Assembly (NCBI RefSeq): GCF_001667885.1
Contig: NZ_LZJW01000075.1
Location: 1 to 64,000 of the forward strand
Length of the DNA stretch: 64,000 bases
DNA from: Mycobacterium scrofulaceum
Lineage (GTDB): Bacteria > Actinomycetota > Actinomycetes > Mycobacteriales > Mycobacteriaceae
Reading direction: 5' to 3'
Below are positions 41,920 to 49,601 of this stretch, piece by piece (the stretch's first letter is position 1; each line of letters starts with the position of its first letter). The notes beneath the pieces were generated by a model. The model was not told where the DNA came from. It saw only the letters and a list, made by a program, of their open reading frames with translations, and did no database searches. The translations under genes and the position numbers were made by a program.

Positions 41920-43121
41920 AGCTCCAGACGCTTCCGACGGCGAACCAGGATGCTGGGCAGCCAATCTCCGACGTCACACGCGTCGATCCAGGTGGTGCGG
42001 TCCAAAAGCATCTTGAACACGATCTGAGCCTCCAACCGGGCCAGGGCCGCCCCGACGCAGAAGTGCACGCCCTTGCCGAACGTCACATGCCCTTTCGCGT
42101 TGCTGCGGTCGAGACGGAATTCGTCGGGCGACTCGAAGTGCTCGGGATCGCGGTTGGCCGCCCCCCATAAAAGAATCAGATGCGCATTCCCTGGCACCTC
42201 CACCCCGCCGAGGGTGGTGTCGCGCCACACATGGCGGTAGTGGCCACGAAACGGCGGCTCGTAGCGCAGTGTCTCTTCGATGAAACTGCCCAGTAATTCC
42301 GGGCTTTCGCGGAGCCGCTGTTGGACCTCGGGGCGGTCAGTGAGAATCCATGCCGCGCTGCCCAACAACGAGGCGGTCGACTCGCCGGCGGCGCTGAACA
42401 GCGTGAGCATGATGCTCATCGCCACGGCCTGGTCCACCTCGCCGGAGGCGTAGCGAGCGGCCATGTCCGGTATCAGTCCGGATTTGTCCACGGTATCGGC
42501 CTTCTCGAAATGCTCCATGACGTACTCGGCCAGTTCGAACGCCGCAGCCCCGGCCTCCGCGAGCTGCGCCTCGGTGACAATCCCGTCGAGCAGGGTGGTG
42601 GTGGCGTAACCCAGCCGGATCAGCTTGTCGACATCGGCGTGGGGCAGGCCCAGCAATTTGGCGACCACCATCATCGGGAGCCGGTTCGCCACCGCGCTCA
42701 TCCACTCGATGCGTCCGTGGCGCAGGTTCTCCTCCCACAGGCGCTCGGCGGTCTCAGCGGCGAATTCCTCGATGATCCGCACCCTGCGCGCGGATAGGTG
42801 TGGGAGCAAGATCTTGCGGTGCAGCGCGTGCGCCGGATCATCGGCCGTGGCCAGGGCGTGGCTGGGGCTTCCCGCCTCCATCATCGGCAGCGCTGCGATG
42901 CTGCGGTCCTCGCGGAAAATCATGGTTGCCGTGAGATTGGACGAAAAGTCCTCGACCCGACTCACGGCCTCGATCACCGCGTCCCAGCCACACACGGCAT
43001 AGAAGTCGGAATCGGCGATGCGATGCACCGGAGCCGTCGCGCGCATCCGGTCATACATCGGATACGGATCCTGCAGAGCCTCGGCACCGAAGAAATCGAC
43101 CGGGTCGCTCAAGACCGCCAT
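41907..43121 (-). CDS. Cytochrome P450
   Basis: A 404-aa P450. The haem loop is FGKGVHFCVG (Cys355), the I-helix LFSAAGESTASL and the ExxR is in EETLRYE. ATG 43121 (MAVLSDPVDFFGAEALQDPYPMYDRM) fits the P450 N-terminus; upstream in-frame codons to 43208 add residues without homology. It is divergent from a TetR gene across 184 bp containing a perfect 27-bp dyad, so it is probably controlled by that regulator. Substrate unknown. Confidence 0.9.
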   Translation of the reverse strand: MAVLSDPVDFFGAEALQDPYPMYDRMRATAPVHRIADSDFYAVCGWDAVIEAVSRVEDFSSNLTATMIFREDRSIAALPMMEAGSPSHALATADDPAHALHRKILLPHLSARRVRIIEEFAAETAERLWEENLRHGRIEWMSAVANRLPMMVVAKLLGLPHADVDKLIRLGYATTTLLDGIVTEAQLAEAGAAAFELAEYVMEHFEKADTVDKSGLIPDMAARYASGEVDQAVAMSIMLTLFSAAGESTASLLGSAAWILTDRPEVQQRLRESPELLGSFIEETLRYEPPFRGHYRHVWRDTTLGGVEVPGNAHLILLWGAANRDPEHFESPDEFRLDRSNAKGHVTFGKGVHFCVGAALARLEAQIVFKMLLDRTTWIDACDVGDWLPSILVRRRKRLELAAR

Positions 43122-43239
43122 AGACCCAGGCTGAATGTGACCGTCGGCGCGGTCAATAGCGCGAGGAAAGGTTGATAAGCCTCCCGTCGCGCCGTCCGTG
43201 CGCCCCAAACCCCTTGCGCAGGAGGACCAGCGCGTTAGC

Positions 43240-43266
43240 CTGAGAATTGTTGCTGATAATTCTCAG
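43240..43266. promoter_or_regulatory. Perfect 9-9-9 inverted repeat, probable TetR operator
   Basis: CTGAGAATT and AATTCTCAG are perfect 9-bp arms with a 9-bp spacer, placed between the P450 start (43121) and the TetR start (43306). An extra CAGCCTGAG (43264-43272) repeats part of the left arm. Position and symmetry are those of an autoregulatory TetR operator. Confidence 0.7.
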
Positions 43267-43305
43267 CCTGAGGGAAGTTTTTGTTGGCTGTACGGGGAGG
43301 CTTGC

Positions 43306-43860
43306 ATGGCACAGAACGACTGGCTCGTGGGCCGGGATCGCCGCAGCGCAGCCGCCGAACGGATATATGCGGCCGCCGCCGATCTCATCTCGCGCGTCGG
43401 ATACGACGAGTTCACCATCGAGAGCCTCGCCGAAACGGTCCACTGCTCACCGGCGACGATTTACCGGCACGCCGGCGGAAAGGCGGCCATCAGGGACGCG
43501 GTGGTTGCCCTCCAGGCAAGCCGCATCGTCGATACCGTGCGCGAGGCCATCAAAGACCTGACCGGCCGCGAACGAGTGGTGACGGCCACCATCCTGGCTT
43601 TGCAACGCCTGCGCTCTGATCCGTTGGCTCAGCTCATGCAGACCGCACCGACGATGCCGCGCAGCGAGTGGCTCACGAACTCCCCCGCTGTCACCGCACT
43701 GGCCTATGACATGCTCGGATCCGACAACGCGGATCCACTTGCCGCCCAATGGCTTATCCGGGCGTTCCTGGCGCTGTGGTGGTGGCCGGTGAGGGACCCC
43801 GCCGACGAACGCGCCCTCGTCGAACGCTTTCTCGGCCGGTCTTACGAAGACCCCGGCTGA
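43306..43860 (+). CDS. TetR-family transcriptional regulator
   Basis: A 184-aa TetR protein. The helix-turn-helix is at about 36-55 (FTIESLAETVHCSPATIYRH), followed by AGGKAAIRDAVV. It has a short C-terminal ligand domain. ATG 43306 follows GGGGAGG (43294-43300); in-frame codons back to 43198 would run through the dyad and are not credible. Its likely targets are itself and the divergent P450 at 41907 through the 43240 dyad. It converges on the thiolase-like gene with an 8-bp gap. Confidence 0.88.
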   Translation: MAQNDWLVGRDRRSAAAERIYAAAADLISRVGYDEFTIESLAETVHCSPATIYRHAGGKAAIRDAVVALQASRIVDTVREAIKDLTGRERVVTATILALQRLRSDPLAQLMQTAPTMPRSEWLTNSPAVTALAYDMLGSDNADPLAAQWLIRAFLALWWWPVRDPADERALVERFLGRSYEDPG

Positions 43861-43868
43861 GGGCCGAA

Positions 43869-44987
43869 TCACCGACCCAGTACGGCCACCACGCAGGACC
43901 CACCGCCGCCCATCGCCTGCGCCAGACCGACGCGGGGATCCGCGGCCTGCCTCGAATCCGCCTCTCCGCGAAGCTGACTCACCACCTCGGCGACCTGGGC
44001 CAGTCCCGTCGCACCGAACGCGTGCCCGCGGGCAAGGCAGCCGCCGTCGGTGTTGGTCGGCAGCCTGCCTCTGGATCCCAACCCGCCCGACTGGACGAGT
44101 TCGGCCACGTCCTTGACGTCGACGAGGCCGAGCGCGATCAGCGCGGTGACCTCCTCGCTCGCGCACATGTCATGCAGTGAGACCACTCCGATGTCGTGCG
44201 TCGCCGCCCGCGCCTCCTCGAACGCACGACGAGCGGTCAGCGTGATCTGTGACGGTGGGCCGACACACGGACCGGCCAGTGGCCAGGTCTGGTCTCGCGG
44301 CCAGCTGGTCTGCTCGATTGCGTTGATCGCCACGGACCGGGGGCGCTGCCCGGCGGTCACGACGATCGCCGCACCGCCATCGACCGACGCGTGACACATC
44401 ATTTTGGTGAGCGGCTCGGCGACCATTCGGGCCGCCATGACCTGCTCCACCGTCACCTCGTCGTCGTTGCGCCGCGCCGCCAGTGGATTGTGCCGCGCCT
44501 GGTTGTACGACTTGGCCGCGACGGCTCCGAACACTTCTGCACCGCAACCCGTCTCATACAGCCACCGGTTCGCCTCGATCGCGTAGTGGATCTGCGGCGG
44601 GAAGCGGTCCCAGAAGTCGACCGCCGCCGGCACCACGCCGCCGGGTTCCAGCGCCGTGGTCTTCTCGTAGCCGATCGCCAGCGCGGTGTCACAGCGACCG
44701 GAGGCTACCGCCCACACTGCGTGCCGCAAGGCAACCATGCCGCCCGCCGAGGCGCTCTCGATGGCGGTCACCGGAACCCCGGTGCGGCCCAAACGAAGTG
44801 CCACTTTGAGGCCGGTTTGGGGCGGCGCCATCGAGGAAGACGTAAACACTTCGCCCACAGCGTCATAGCCGATACGCGCATCGGCGAGTGCCGCCTCGGC
44901 GGCCTTGAGGCCGAGCGTCGCCAGCGCGGTGTCGGCGTGTTTACCGAACGGTGTGACGCCGATACCGGCGACGTACGTCCCTGTCAT
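43869..44987 (-). CDS. Thiolase-like (SCP-x/Ltp) protein with Ser in place of the Cys nucleophile
   Basis: A 372-aa thiolase-superfamily protein. It aligns with SCP2-type thiolases through VTAIESASAGGMVAL, where Ser80 replaces the nucleophilic Cys. The HxxGATG motif (RGHAFGATG) and the C-terminal GGGGSCVVAVL are present. A normal thiolase reaction is therefore unlikely; retro-aldol cleavage or another C-C reaction on acyl-CoA is the better guess. It overlaps the OB-fold gene by 4 bp, which parallels the Ltp2/DUF35 pairing. It is the last gene of a six-gene operon. Confidence 0.85.
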   Translation of the reverse strand: MTGTYVAGIGVTPFGKHADTALATLGLKAAEAALADARIGYDAVGEVFTSSSMAPPQTGLKVALRLGRTGVPVTAIESASAGGMVALRHAVWAVASGRCDTALAIGYEKTTALEPGGVVPAAVDFWDRFPPQIHYAIEANRWLYETGCGAEVFGAVAAKSYNQARHNPLAARRNDDEVTVEQVMAARMVAEPLTKMMCHASVDGGAAIVVTAGQRPRSVAINAIEQTSWPRDQTWPLAGPCVGPPSQITLTARRAFEEARAATHDIGVVSLHDMCASEEVTALIALGLVDVKDVAELVQSGGLGSRGRLPTNTDGGCLARGHAFGATGLAQVAEVVSQLRGEADSRQAADPRVGLAQAMGGGGSCVVAVLGR

Positions 44988-45214
44988 TCTGATTGCGCCT
45001 CAAACAGAACGATGATGTTGTCCTCCAACGTGTTTTCGACGATCCGGCCGACGGTGCCGGGGGCCGGACGAGGCCCAGATACCAACACTTGCAGCCGCCC
45101 GTCGGAGGTGTCGACCCAGGCGACGCTGTAGCCGTCCTGACCGTACCCGGGGATCGGTGACTTCCCGGGAACGAAGGTCGACGCCCACACGGTCGCGGGG
45201 CGATCAGCGGACAT
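44984..45214 (-). CDS. Small OB-fold (DUF35 C-terminal-like) protein, thiolase partner
   Basis: A 76-aa protein (STFVPGKSPIPGYGQDGYSVAWVDTSDGRLQVLVSG...GTVGRIVENTLEDNIIVLFEA) with the strand pattern of the OB-fold half of DUF35 proteins. The zinc-ribbon half is missing: no cysteines are present. ATG 45214 has GGAGG eight bases upstream, inside the end of the CoA-transferase gene (11-bp overlap). It is probably a subunit of the thiolase-like protein that follows with a 4-bp overlap. Confidence 0.75.
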   Translation of the reverse strand: MSADRPATVWASTFVPGKSPIPGYGQDGYSVAWVDTSDGRLQVLVSGPRPAPGTVGRIVENTLEDNIIVLFEAQSE

Positions 45215-47336
45215 TGGTCATGCCTCCTTCGCGCGCGTTGGCGTTGCCCAGGGCCGGCGGCGGCATGAGCGGGACGGGTCCTTGTCCGGCGAATCGCCAT
45301 GGCAACCCGACTAGGCGGGCGGTATCGATGTCCGGGTCTGGGTGAGCGATCTCGGGGAAGAATCCGCGGATCGCCAGATGCGGATCTGAAACCAGGTCCT
45401 CGGCCCGTTGGACCGCTGCGGCGCGCAACCCCAATGCGCTCAGACGCGCCGCAACATCGTCAGCCGGGGCGGTGGCAATCAGGTCCGCCAGCTTCTCGAC
45501 CATCGTGGGATGCCACGAATCATGTGATACTGCAGTGATTTCTGCAAGGCTTTTCCACTCACCGGGCTCCGCGATTTCAACGGCGACCCAACGGCCGTCG
45601 GCGGCGAGATAGACGCCGCGATGCGCGGAATCGCTGATGTCAGAGCTACCCGGAGCGGCTGCGGCGACGAACTCGGCCACGGAGAACGCGACGACCTCAG
45701 CCATCGAGAGATCGATGACGGCGCCAGTATCACGCGCCGGCCCGACGGCCCACGCGGCGATCACCGCGGCGGCCACCACGGAGGACAGCGGGTCGGCGAT
45801 CACGGTGCCGAGCCGCGCGGGTGACCCGTCCGCGCTCGTCGTCAGCCCCGCCAGCCCCCCGTAAGCCTGAACGTTGTTGGCGTAGACGCGATAGCCGGCC
45901 ATGGGTCCTTCCGATCCGAAGCCGGAGACGCGGACGGCGAGCCTGCCCGAGCCAGCCACTGCGGGGGGCTCCACGTTGAGTCTGGCGAGCCGAGCACTGC
46001 CGATGTTTTCGATGAGGACGTCCGCGTCGGACAGCGCCGCGGCGACGTCGTCCACCGCACGGGCCGGGTCGATCAGCAGGCTTTGCTTGGAATGATTGGC
46101 GACCGCGAAATACGCACCGCGTTCGACACCTGCCCGTCCCCCGGCGAAGGGCCCGGTACGCCGATAGATGTCAAGGCGCTCGGGGTCTTCGAGGCGCAAA
46201 ACCCGGGCGCCCATGGCGCCGAGCAGCGCGCCGACGATGGGGCCGGCCAGGACATGGGTCAGCTCGGCGACCCGCAGATCGCTCAGGCGGCCGGTACGGC
46301 GGCGATCCGCCCCTCCCCCGCCGTGGGTGAGCCACGGCGGTTCGAGCAGGCACAGGGCGACCTCGCCGAGCTGTGTTGCAGACACCGCGTCGCGGAACAC
46401 GAACTGTGGTGAGGTCAGAATTTCTTGGGCTGCGTTCACCGGTGTGGATGGCACGCCGTTGGCCTGAAGCAGTGCCGCACACGCCTCTTTGTCGCGCGTT
46501 GCCGCCCATGCTGTTACGTGTCGGTTGATCAGATCGGCGTGGTCGATGCGGGCCTGGCGTTCGTCAAGACCAGTGGCCCAGTCCGGATGATCAAGCGCGG
46601 CAAGCAATCCCCGCCACTGATGGTTCTCGACCGCGGTGATGCGGACCATCCCGTCGCGACACGGAAACAGTCCCGACGGCGCGAGATAACGCCCGCTGCC
46701 CGCCCGTCCGGGGCACCCGTACAGCACGTGGGCGCATTCCGGGAGGGCAGCGGTGAACGCGACGGCCTCCTGCACCGAAACGTCGACGAGCACCGAGCCG
46801 TCGCTCTCGTTGCGCCGATCGAGGCCGTGCAGTGCGGCCAGGGCCGTGACCGCGCCAGCCGCCTTCAGCGCGACATAGCCCGGCGCCGGTACGGGCCTTC
46901 CGTCGGACCCCTCGATGGTGGCGAGCAGACCGCCGGCGGCCTGGGCGACGAGCTCGCCGCCGGGCTGCGACGACCGGGGCCCGTCGAGGCCGAACGGGCT
47001 GACCGTAACGACGACCGCGTTCTCTGCAATCGGGGGCGTGACGGCACGGCCCTGGTCGACGATCACGATGTCGTGTTCGTCGACCAATGCTGAGAGGTCC
47101 GTGGGTGGTTGGACGATCCGCTTGCCGCGATCAAGAATGAGGTCCACGGCCGCAACCGGTCCGTCCGGGGTCCCGATCACGGGTCCCGCCCGATGAGGTG
47201 CGTCGGCACCAACCACCTTCGTCGCTTCCGCACCGAGGCTGGCCAGCAGCGCCGCGGCGGCCGAACCGGCGATCCCGTCGCCGAGTTGAAGCACCCGCAC
47301 ACCCCTTAGGAAAGGCGTATCGCCCCTTCGGCTCAC
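45204..47336 (-). CDS. Tandem (two-domain) family III CoA-transferase
   Basis: A 710-aa protein made of two CaiB/BaiF-type halves: residues 1 to about 345 (FLRGVRVLQLGDGIAGSAAAALLASLGAEATKV) and about 350-710 (LSDLRVAELTHVLAGPIVGALLGAMGARVLRLED). The nucleophile Asp is present only in the second half (Asp515, IADPLSSVV). The matching position in the first half is Tyr154. The start is GTG 47336, in a GTGA overlap with the FadE stop. It would transfer CoA to or from a pathway acid, one half being structural. This matches the separate active/inactive pair at 34660-37094. Confidence 0.88.
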   Translation of the reverse strand: MSRRGDTPFLRGVRVLQLGDGIAGSAAAALLASLGAEATKVVGADAPHRAGPVIGTPDGPVAAVDLILDRGKRIVQPPTDLSALVDEHDIVIVDQGRAVTPPIAENAVVVTVSPFGLDGPRSSQPGGELVAQAAGGLLATIEGSDGRPVPAPGYVALKAAGAVTALAALHGLDRRNESDGSVLVDVSVQEAVAFTAALPECAHVLYGCPGRAGSGRYLAPSGLFPCRDGMVRITAVENHQWRGLLAALDHPDWATGLDERQARIDHADLINRHVTAWAATRDKEACAALLQANGVPSTPVNAAQEILTSPQFVFRDAVSATQLGEVALCLLEPPWLTHGGGGADRRRTGRLSDLRVAELTHVLAGPIVGALLGAMGARVLRLEDPERLDIYRRTGPFAGGRAGVERGAYFAVANHSKQSLLIDPARAVDDVAAALSDADVLIENIGSARLARLNVEPPAVAGSGRLAVRVSGFGSEGPMAGYRVYANNVQAYGGLAGLTTSADGSPARLGTVIADPLSSVVAAAVIAAWAVGPARDTGAVIDLSMAEVVAFSVAEFVAAAAPGSSDISDSAHRGVYLAADGRWVAVEIAEPGEWKSLAEITAVSHDSWHPTMVEKLADLIATAPADDVAARLSALGLRAAAVQRAEDLVSDPHLAIRGFFPEIAHPDPDIDTARLVGLPWRFAGQGPVPLMPPPALGNANAREGGMTNVR

Positions 47337-48418
47337 GTCACACTCTCCCGGGTCTCGGTCGCCGGGTAACGCGCGGTCAACCACCGCGTGGCCACGTCTC
47401 GGTGATAGGCGCGGGCCCCCAGGTTCGCCGCCGCGCTCGCCGCGCGGCGCAGGTAAATGTGCGCGTCGTGTTCCCACGTGTGGGCAATTCCGCCGAACAC
47501 CTGGGTGGCGCCCTCGGGGACGGCACGCAGCGCGTCGATGCCCCAATAGGCGGCGAGGGAGCCCAGTGCGGGGGCCTCGGGATGCCCGTGTTGGCAGGCG
47601 TCGGCGGCCCGATTGACCAGCGCCCGCCCGATCTCGATCGCGCATCGCTGGTCGACCAGGCGGTGTTTGATCGCCTGGAAGGCGCCGATCGGGCGGCCGA
47701 AGGCGACGCGCAGCTTCGCGTACTCGGTTGCGGCGTCATTGGCGGCCGATGCGATGCCGACCAGTTCGGCCACCTGCGCAACGCAGCTCCGCAGAGCAGC
47801 CTCGCCGTGGCGACGTCCGGCGCACTGGCCCGACTCGATGACCTGAATGGGCGTGTTGTTCAATGTGATTCGCGCCGCTGGGTTGTGGTCGAGCGGGGTC
47901 AGCGGTTCGCAGAGCACGCCCGGCGCGGTGGGTTCTACCGTGCCCAGAACCGTGGCGTCACCCGTGCCCGCGCAGACCAGCAGCCTGGTCGCGACCGCGC
48001 CGTACGGCACGAGCGGCCATACCCCCGAGACGCCCGTCGCGGCATGTTCAGCGCGCTCGAGCAGCAACAGGCTGGCGCCGTCGGCGCAGCGGTCTTCGCA
48101 CCATCCGGCCACCGCCGCCGCGGCGAGCGGAACGGGTGCTGACGCAGCGCCGGCGGCCTCGGCCAGGACACAGAGTTCGCGAAGGCCACCGCCTCCCCCG
48201 CCAGCGGTCTCGCTCACCAAGACATCGACCCAACCCGCTTCGGTCATGGTCTGCCACAGCTTCGGGTCGAATACGGCACCCGGGCCGTCGAGTAGAGCCC
48301 GAAACGCCCGAGGTGACCATGCCTTTCGCAGGATGTCATCGGCCGACGCGCGCAGTCTGCCGAGTTCTTCTGCGCTCTGGGCGATGTCGCTCAACGACGA
48401 CAGGCCGTCAGGGGTCAC
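47333..48418 (-). CDS. Acyl-CoA dehydrogenase, beta-type subunit
   Basis: A 361-aa FadE-fold protein starting GTG 48418. The C-terminal half (LRVAFGRPIGAFQAIKHRLVD, QVFGGIAHTWEHDAHIYLRRA) matches the other beta-type subunits. The FAD/substrate QGFSEP motif and the LxxER base are absent. It overlaps the alpha gene by 11 bp and the CoA-transferase by 4 bp. It should form a heteromeric dehydrogenase with the 48408-49601 product. Confidence 0.85.
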   Translation of the reverse strand: MTPDGLSSLSDIAQSAEELGRLRASADDILRKAWSPRAFRALLDGPGAVFDPKLWQTMTEAGWVDVLVSETAGGGGGGLRELCVLAEAAGAASAPVPLAAAAVAGWCEDRCADGASLLLLERAEHAATGVSGVWPLVPYGAVATRLLVCAGTGDATVLGTVEPTAPGVLCEPLTPLDHNPAARITLNNTPIQVIESGQCAGRRHGEAALRSCVAQVAELVGIASAANDAATEYAKLRVAFGRPIGAFQAIKHRLVDQRCAIEIGRALVNRAADACQHGHPEAPALGSLAAYWGIDALRAVPEGATQVFGGIAHTWEHDAHIYLRRAASAAANLGARAYHRDVATRWLTARYPATETRESVT

Positions 48419-49601
48419 GGGGCAACCCCAACAGCTTCTCGGCGATGACGTTGCGCTGGACCTCCGATGTCCCCGCGCCGAATGTTGCGGCCCGCATCAG
48501 GAGATAGCTCGTTGCGACGTTGCCGTTCTTCGCCGCCCCCACCGAGCCTCGTTCCAGCGTTCCGGCCGGTCCGGCGAGGTCCAAGCCGAAATCGGCCATC
48601 GCCTGGTCGACCTCCGAGGTCAGCAGCTTGGCCACCGACGCTTCGGGCCCGGGACTGACACCACGGACGCCGGCGGCCGTTGCCTGCGCCGCAATTTGAC
48701 GCAACGCCTCTACTCGCGCGGCGAACCCCACGATCCGATCGGCCACGTAGCCGTCGTCTCGGCCCCCGCGCTCCAGCGCCCCTTGCTCTTGTGCCATCCG
48801 CACCAGGATTCCCAACCGCCGTTCGATGCGGTGGGTGCGGCTCTGCCCGACGCGCTCATAGCCCAGTGTGGACTTGGCCACCTGCCAACCGCCGTGCAGC
48901 GGCCCGAGCACGTTGGCGAGCGGCACCCGTACCGAATCGAAGAACACCTCGTTGAACTCGGCCTGTCCGGTGATCTGGCGGATCGGGCGCACTTCGATGC
49001 CGCTCGTGTTCAGGGGCACAAGGATGTAACTGATCCCGCGGTGTTTGTCCGCTGCAGGATCGGTGCGCGCCAGGATGTAGATCCAGTCGGCGTACTGGGC
49101 CTTGGACGTCCAGATTTTCTGGCCGTCGATGATCACCTCGTCGTCGCACAGTTCGGCCCTGGTCTTCAGGGCCGCGAGATCGCTTCCGGCGTCCGGCTCG
49201 CTGAAGCCCTGGCACCACACTTCCTCGCCCGAGAGGATTTTCGGCAGATAGCGTCGGCGTTGCTCGTCGGTACCCCATTGAATGATGGTGGGGCCAAGCT
49301 GGTTGATGGCGCTGCGGTTGATGGGCTCGGGTGCGTGCGCGGCGGCCATCTCGGCATTGAAGATGAGCTGCTGCACCGGCGTGGCGCCGCGGCCGCCGAA
49401 TTGCACGGGCCAGGAAATCGCCGCCAGGCCGGCGTCGTGAAGCCGGCTCTGCCACAGCCGCATTCGACCAAGTCGGTCGCCCTCGTCGTGCCCGGAACCG
49501 CGGACGTCCTCCGTCAGTGCCGACGCCAGGAAGGCGCGAACCTCGTCGCGGAACCGGCGATCGGCCTCGGTGAGGACAACCCCGTAATCCGATTCGGTCA
49601 C
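48408..49601 (-). CDS. Acyl-CoA dehydrogenase, catalytic (alpha-type)
   Basis: A 397-aa FadE starting GTG 49601 (GTGA overlap with the amidohydrolase). QGFSEPDAGSDLAAL (131-145), WTSKAQYADW and Glu249 in LGYERVGQS (predicted base) are visible. The C-terminus is FGAGTSEVQRNVIAEKLLGLP. It would desaturate a bulky acyl-CoA together with the beta subunit encoded next. Confidence 0.88.
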   Translation of the reverse strand: MTESDYGVVLTEADRRFRDEVRAFLASALTEDVRGSGHDEGDRLGRMRLWQSRLHDAGLAAISWPVQFGGRGATPVQQLIFNAEMAAAHAPEPINRSAINQLGPTIIQWGTDEQRRRYLPKILSGEEVWCQGFSEPDAGSDLAALKTRAELCDDEVIIDGQKIWTSKAQYADWIYILARTDPAADKHRGISYILVPLNTSGIEVRPIRQITGQAEFNEVFFDSVRVPLANVLGPLHGGWQVAKSTLGYERVGQSRTHRIERRLGILVRMAQEQGALERGGRDDGYVADRIVGFAARVEALRQIAAQATAAGVRGVSPGPEASVAKLLTSEVDQAMADFGLDLAGPAGTLERGSVGAAKNGNVATSYLLMRAATFGAGTSEVQRNVIAEKLLGLPRDP

